A stretch of 64,000 nucleotides of DNA from Flavobacteriaceae bacterium MAR_2010_188 (GTDB lineage: Bacteria > Bacteroidota > Bacteroidia > Flavobacteriales > Flavobacteriaceae), in NCBI GenBank assembly GCA_900104375.1, contig LT629302.1, positions 744,001 through 808,000 of the forward strand, written 5' to 3'. Of this stretch, positions 62,239 to 64,000 are shown piece after piece (position 1 is the stretch's first letter; the number at the start of each line of letters is the position of its first letter). The notes below the pieces were generated by a model. That model saw only the letters and a list, made by a program, of their open reading frames with translations. It was not told where the DNA came from and made no database searches. A program made the translations under genes and the position numbers.

Positions 62239-63327
62239 ATGAAGATTAAAATTTTTACCATTACCTTATTTCTTGCTCTAGTTAGCCAGTTAACTTTTTC
62301 GCAAGACGTTACTTTTGAAGAATATAACCCAACCTCATCCTTGGTCGTTCCTGGTCAGGTAATTAATAAAGCGAAGTTTCCCTTTATAGACGTGCACGGT
62401 CATCAGCGTGGAATGGACACTCAAGATTTAACCGATGTCGTTGCTGCGATGGATACCCTTAATATGAAATTAATGGTGAACCTAAGCGGTGGGAGCGGAG
62501 ATAAAATTGTTAAGGCAGTAGAAAATATTTCCAAGAATTATTCCGGTAGATTTGTAGTATTCTGTAATGTAGATTTCGATAATGCCGGAGCCGATGGATG
62601 GGTTGAAAAGACCGTCTCTCAGTTAGAAGAAGACGTAAAAAATGGTGCTAAAGGTCTAAAGGTTTTTAAAAGTTTAGGACTTTATAATAAAGATGTAGAT
62701 GGCAAATTATTGGCGGTAGACGACCCGCGTTTAGACCCAATCTGGGACAAATGTGGAGAACTTGGGATTCCAGTTCTGATACATTCTGCTGATCCAAAAC
62801 AATTTTGGCAGCCATTCGATAAAGATAATGAGCGCTGGTTGGAGCTTAAAACTCATCCACGTAGAAAGCGCGAAGCCAATGACCCTGTCCCTTGGGAAGA
62901 TATTATTGAAGCTCAGCACAATATGTTTAGAAAGCATCCAAACACCAAATTCATTAATGCGCACATGGGGTGGTTTGCAAATGACTTAGGGTTTTTAGGA
63001 CATTTGCTAGATGAAATCCCAAATATGTACGTAGGTATCGGTGCGATCATCGCCGAACTTGGTAGACAACCTAGATTCGCCAAAGCTTTTTTTGAAAAAT
63101 ACCAAGACCGTATTTTATTTGGAAAAGATAGCTGGGTACCAGAAGAATTCCCGACCTATTTTCGAGTACTAGAAAGTGCAGATGAATATTTTCCTTATCA
63201 CAAGAAATATCACGCTTACTGGCCAATGTATGGAATGTACCTTTCTGACGAGGTTCTTAAAAAAGTGTACTATAAAAATGCCTTGAGTATTGTGCCCGGT
63301 TTGGACAAAAGTAAATTCCCAGAATAA
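62239..63327 (+). CDS. Exported amidohydrolase (TIM-barrel metal-dependent hydrolase)
   Basis: ATG 62239 gives a signal peptide (MKIKIFTITLFLALVSQLTF); an upstream in-frame start at 62194 is unlikely. The barrel carries FPFIDVHGHQRGMD, PVLIHSADPKQFWQP, TKFINAHMGWFANDLG and LFGKDSWVPEEF, the metal and catalytic residues of amidohydrolase-2 type enzymes (decarboxylase or hydrolase). It ends 0 bp before the decarboxylase start (TAAATG), so they form an operon. Confidence 0.9.
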   Translation: MKIKIFTITLFLALVSQLTFSQDVTFEEYNPTSSLVVPGQVINKAKFPFIDVHGHQRGMDTQDLTDVVAAMDTLNMKLMVNLSGGSGDKIVKAVENISKNYSGRFVVFCNVDFDNAGADGWVEKTVSQLEEDVKNGAKGLKVFKSLGLYNKDVDGKLLAVDDPRLDPIWDKCGELGIPVLIHSADPKQFWQPFDKDNERWLELKTHPRRKREANDPVPWEDIIEAQHNMFRKHPNTKFINAHMGWFANDLGFLGHLLDEIPNMYVGIGAIIAELGRQPRFAKAFFEKYQDRILFGKDSWVPEEFPTYFRVLESADEYFPYHKKYHAYWPMYGMYLSDEVLKKVYYKNALSIVPGLDKSKFPE

Positions 63328-64000
63328 ATGAAAACTAAAAGTCAATCAGAGGAGAAAACCCTGGATCCCCAAAATTGGGACGAAACCAGGGCGACGATGC
63401 ATCAAATGGTAGATGATGCTGTCGATTATATGTCCGGAGTTAGGGAACGCCCAATCTGGCAAGAAATCCCTGAAGACATTCTGGAAACATTTCAACTGCC
63501 TGTACCGCGTAACGGTGAAGGCCTTGGATCGGTTTATTCTGAATTTAAAACCCACATTTTACCATACCCAATGGGGAATACCCATCCACGATTTTGGGCT
63601 TGGTATATGGGAAATGGAACTACTACCGGAGTAATGGGTGATTTCTGGGCTTCCGTTATCAATTGTAATATGGGCGGTGGTAATCACGCTGGGCATAAAA
63701 TTGAAGAACAGGTAGTAGATTGGCTCAAAGAAATCGTGGGTTTTCCAAAAGATGCTGGTGGGCTTTTGGTCAGTGGTGGCAGTATGGCAAACTATACAGC
63801 TTTGGCCGTGGCGAGAAATGTTAAGTTGAATTATGATGTAAGAAAGGAAGGAATAAGACCCAATATAGCTACAAAAGTAAGAGTGTATGCTTCATCCGAA
63901 ATTCATAGCTGCAACCAAAAGGCGCTAGAATTGTTGGGACTTGGTTCCGATAGTTTGGTTAAAATTAAAGTCAATCAAGATTTTACCATAAATCTTGAAG
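63328..64000 (+). CDS. PLP-dependent decarboxylase (aromatic amino acid type), partial
   Basis: An open frame from ATG 63328 to the window end. LPYPMGNTHPRFWAWYMGNG, HKIEEQVVDWLKEIVGFP and GGLLVSGGSMANYTALAVAR are landmarks of group II PLP decarboxylases (aromatic-L-amino-acid/glutamate decarboxylase fold). The PLP-binding Lys lies beyond the window. It follows the exported amidohydrolase with no gap, so both act together in an unidentified pathway. Confidence 0.9.
   Translation, partial: MKTKSQSEEKTLDPQNWDETRATMHQMVDDAVDYMSGVRERPIWQEIPEDILETFQLPVPRNGEGLGSVYSEFKTHILPYPMGNTHPRFWAWYMGNGTTTGVMGDFWASVINCNMGGGNHAGHKIEEQVVDWLKEIVGFPKDAGGLLVSGGSMANYTALAVARNVKLNYDVRKEGIRPNIATKVRVYASSEIHSCNQKALELLGLGSDSLVKIKVNQDFTINLE

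Overview
The window is AT-rich and carries protein families typical of the Bacteroidota family Flavobacteriaceae. Markers are a GldF/GldG gliding protein, the tpx-dgkA-ftsK-lolA-lptF-ribB block, DUF6090 membrane proteins, a DUF4212/symporter/Acs acetate module, an AraC-linked hybrid two-component regulator and promoters with TAnnTTTG -7 boxes. Start codons mostly lack Shine-Dalgarno sequences, as expected for this group. The genus cannot be told from the sequence alone.

Layout. 1-849 is the C-terminal end of a hybrid two-component regulator. 1453-6916 is a four-gene envelope operon: a DUF4412-like protein, a lipoprotein, a membrane protein with three 49-50-residue repeats, and an OmpA lipoprotein. 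7008-21927 is a mostly conserved minus-strand housekeeping region: ribB, lptF/G-like, lolA, ftsK, dgkA, tpx, an M28 peptidase, a NUDIX hydrolase, dnaN, a fused gldF-gldG, a monooxygenase and a SAM hydrolase. Inside it, at 14411-14540, a TPP riboswitch with a terminator points rightward and has no gene to control. 22135-24202 holds phoH and purC. 24278-28202 holds small membrane or secreted proteins, a DinB/YfiT protein, an S10 carboxypeptidase, a TMEM175 channel and ferritin. 28378-33732 is an uptake block: an alanine symporter, the DUF4212 + SSS acetate permease and acetyl-CoA synthetase.

From about 33.7 kb to 56 kb the window becomes accessory in character. It has a 178-bp tandem repeat, many single small genes, pseudogenes (VOC, DUF1801, beta-lactamase), hairpin repeats resembling integron attC sites, a duplicated 140-bp promoter segment and four DUF6090 paralogues. 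One paralogue is fused to a carbohydrate-binding-like domain, and another has a 21-bp palindromic repeat inserted in frame. A stress-type group (Hsp20, DedA, TerC, MscS-like) sits at 42.7-46.9 kb. From 56 kb on come an O-methyltransferase, a GNAT enzyme, an ECF sigma factor with a putative membrane partner, a ChaN-like protein, a TonB-receptor relic, two amidohydrolases and the start of a PLP-dependent decarboxylase.

The strongest candidates for something undescribed are the orphan TPP riboswitch, the attC-like cassettes (a cupin gene bounded by a perfect 12-bp inverted repeat, and a lipoprotein gene bounded by 12-bp direct repeats) and the palindromic repeat inserted in a DUF6090 coding sequence.
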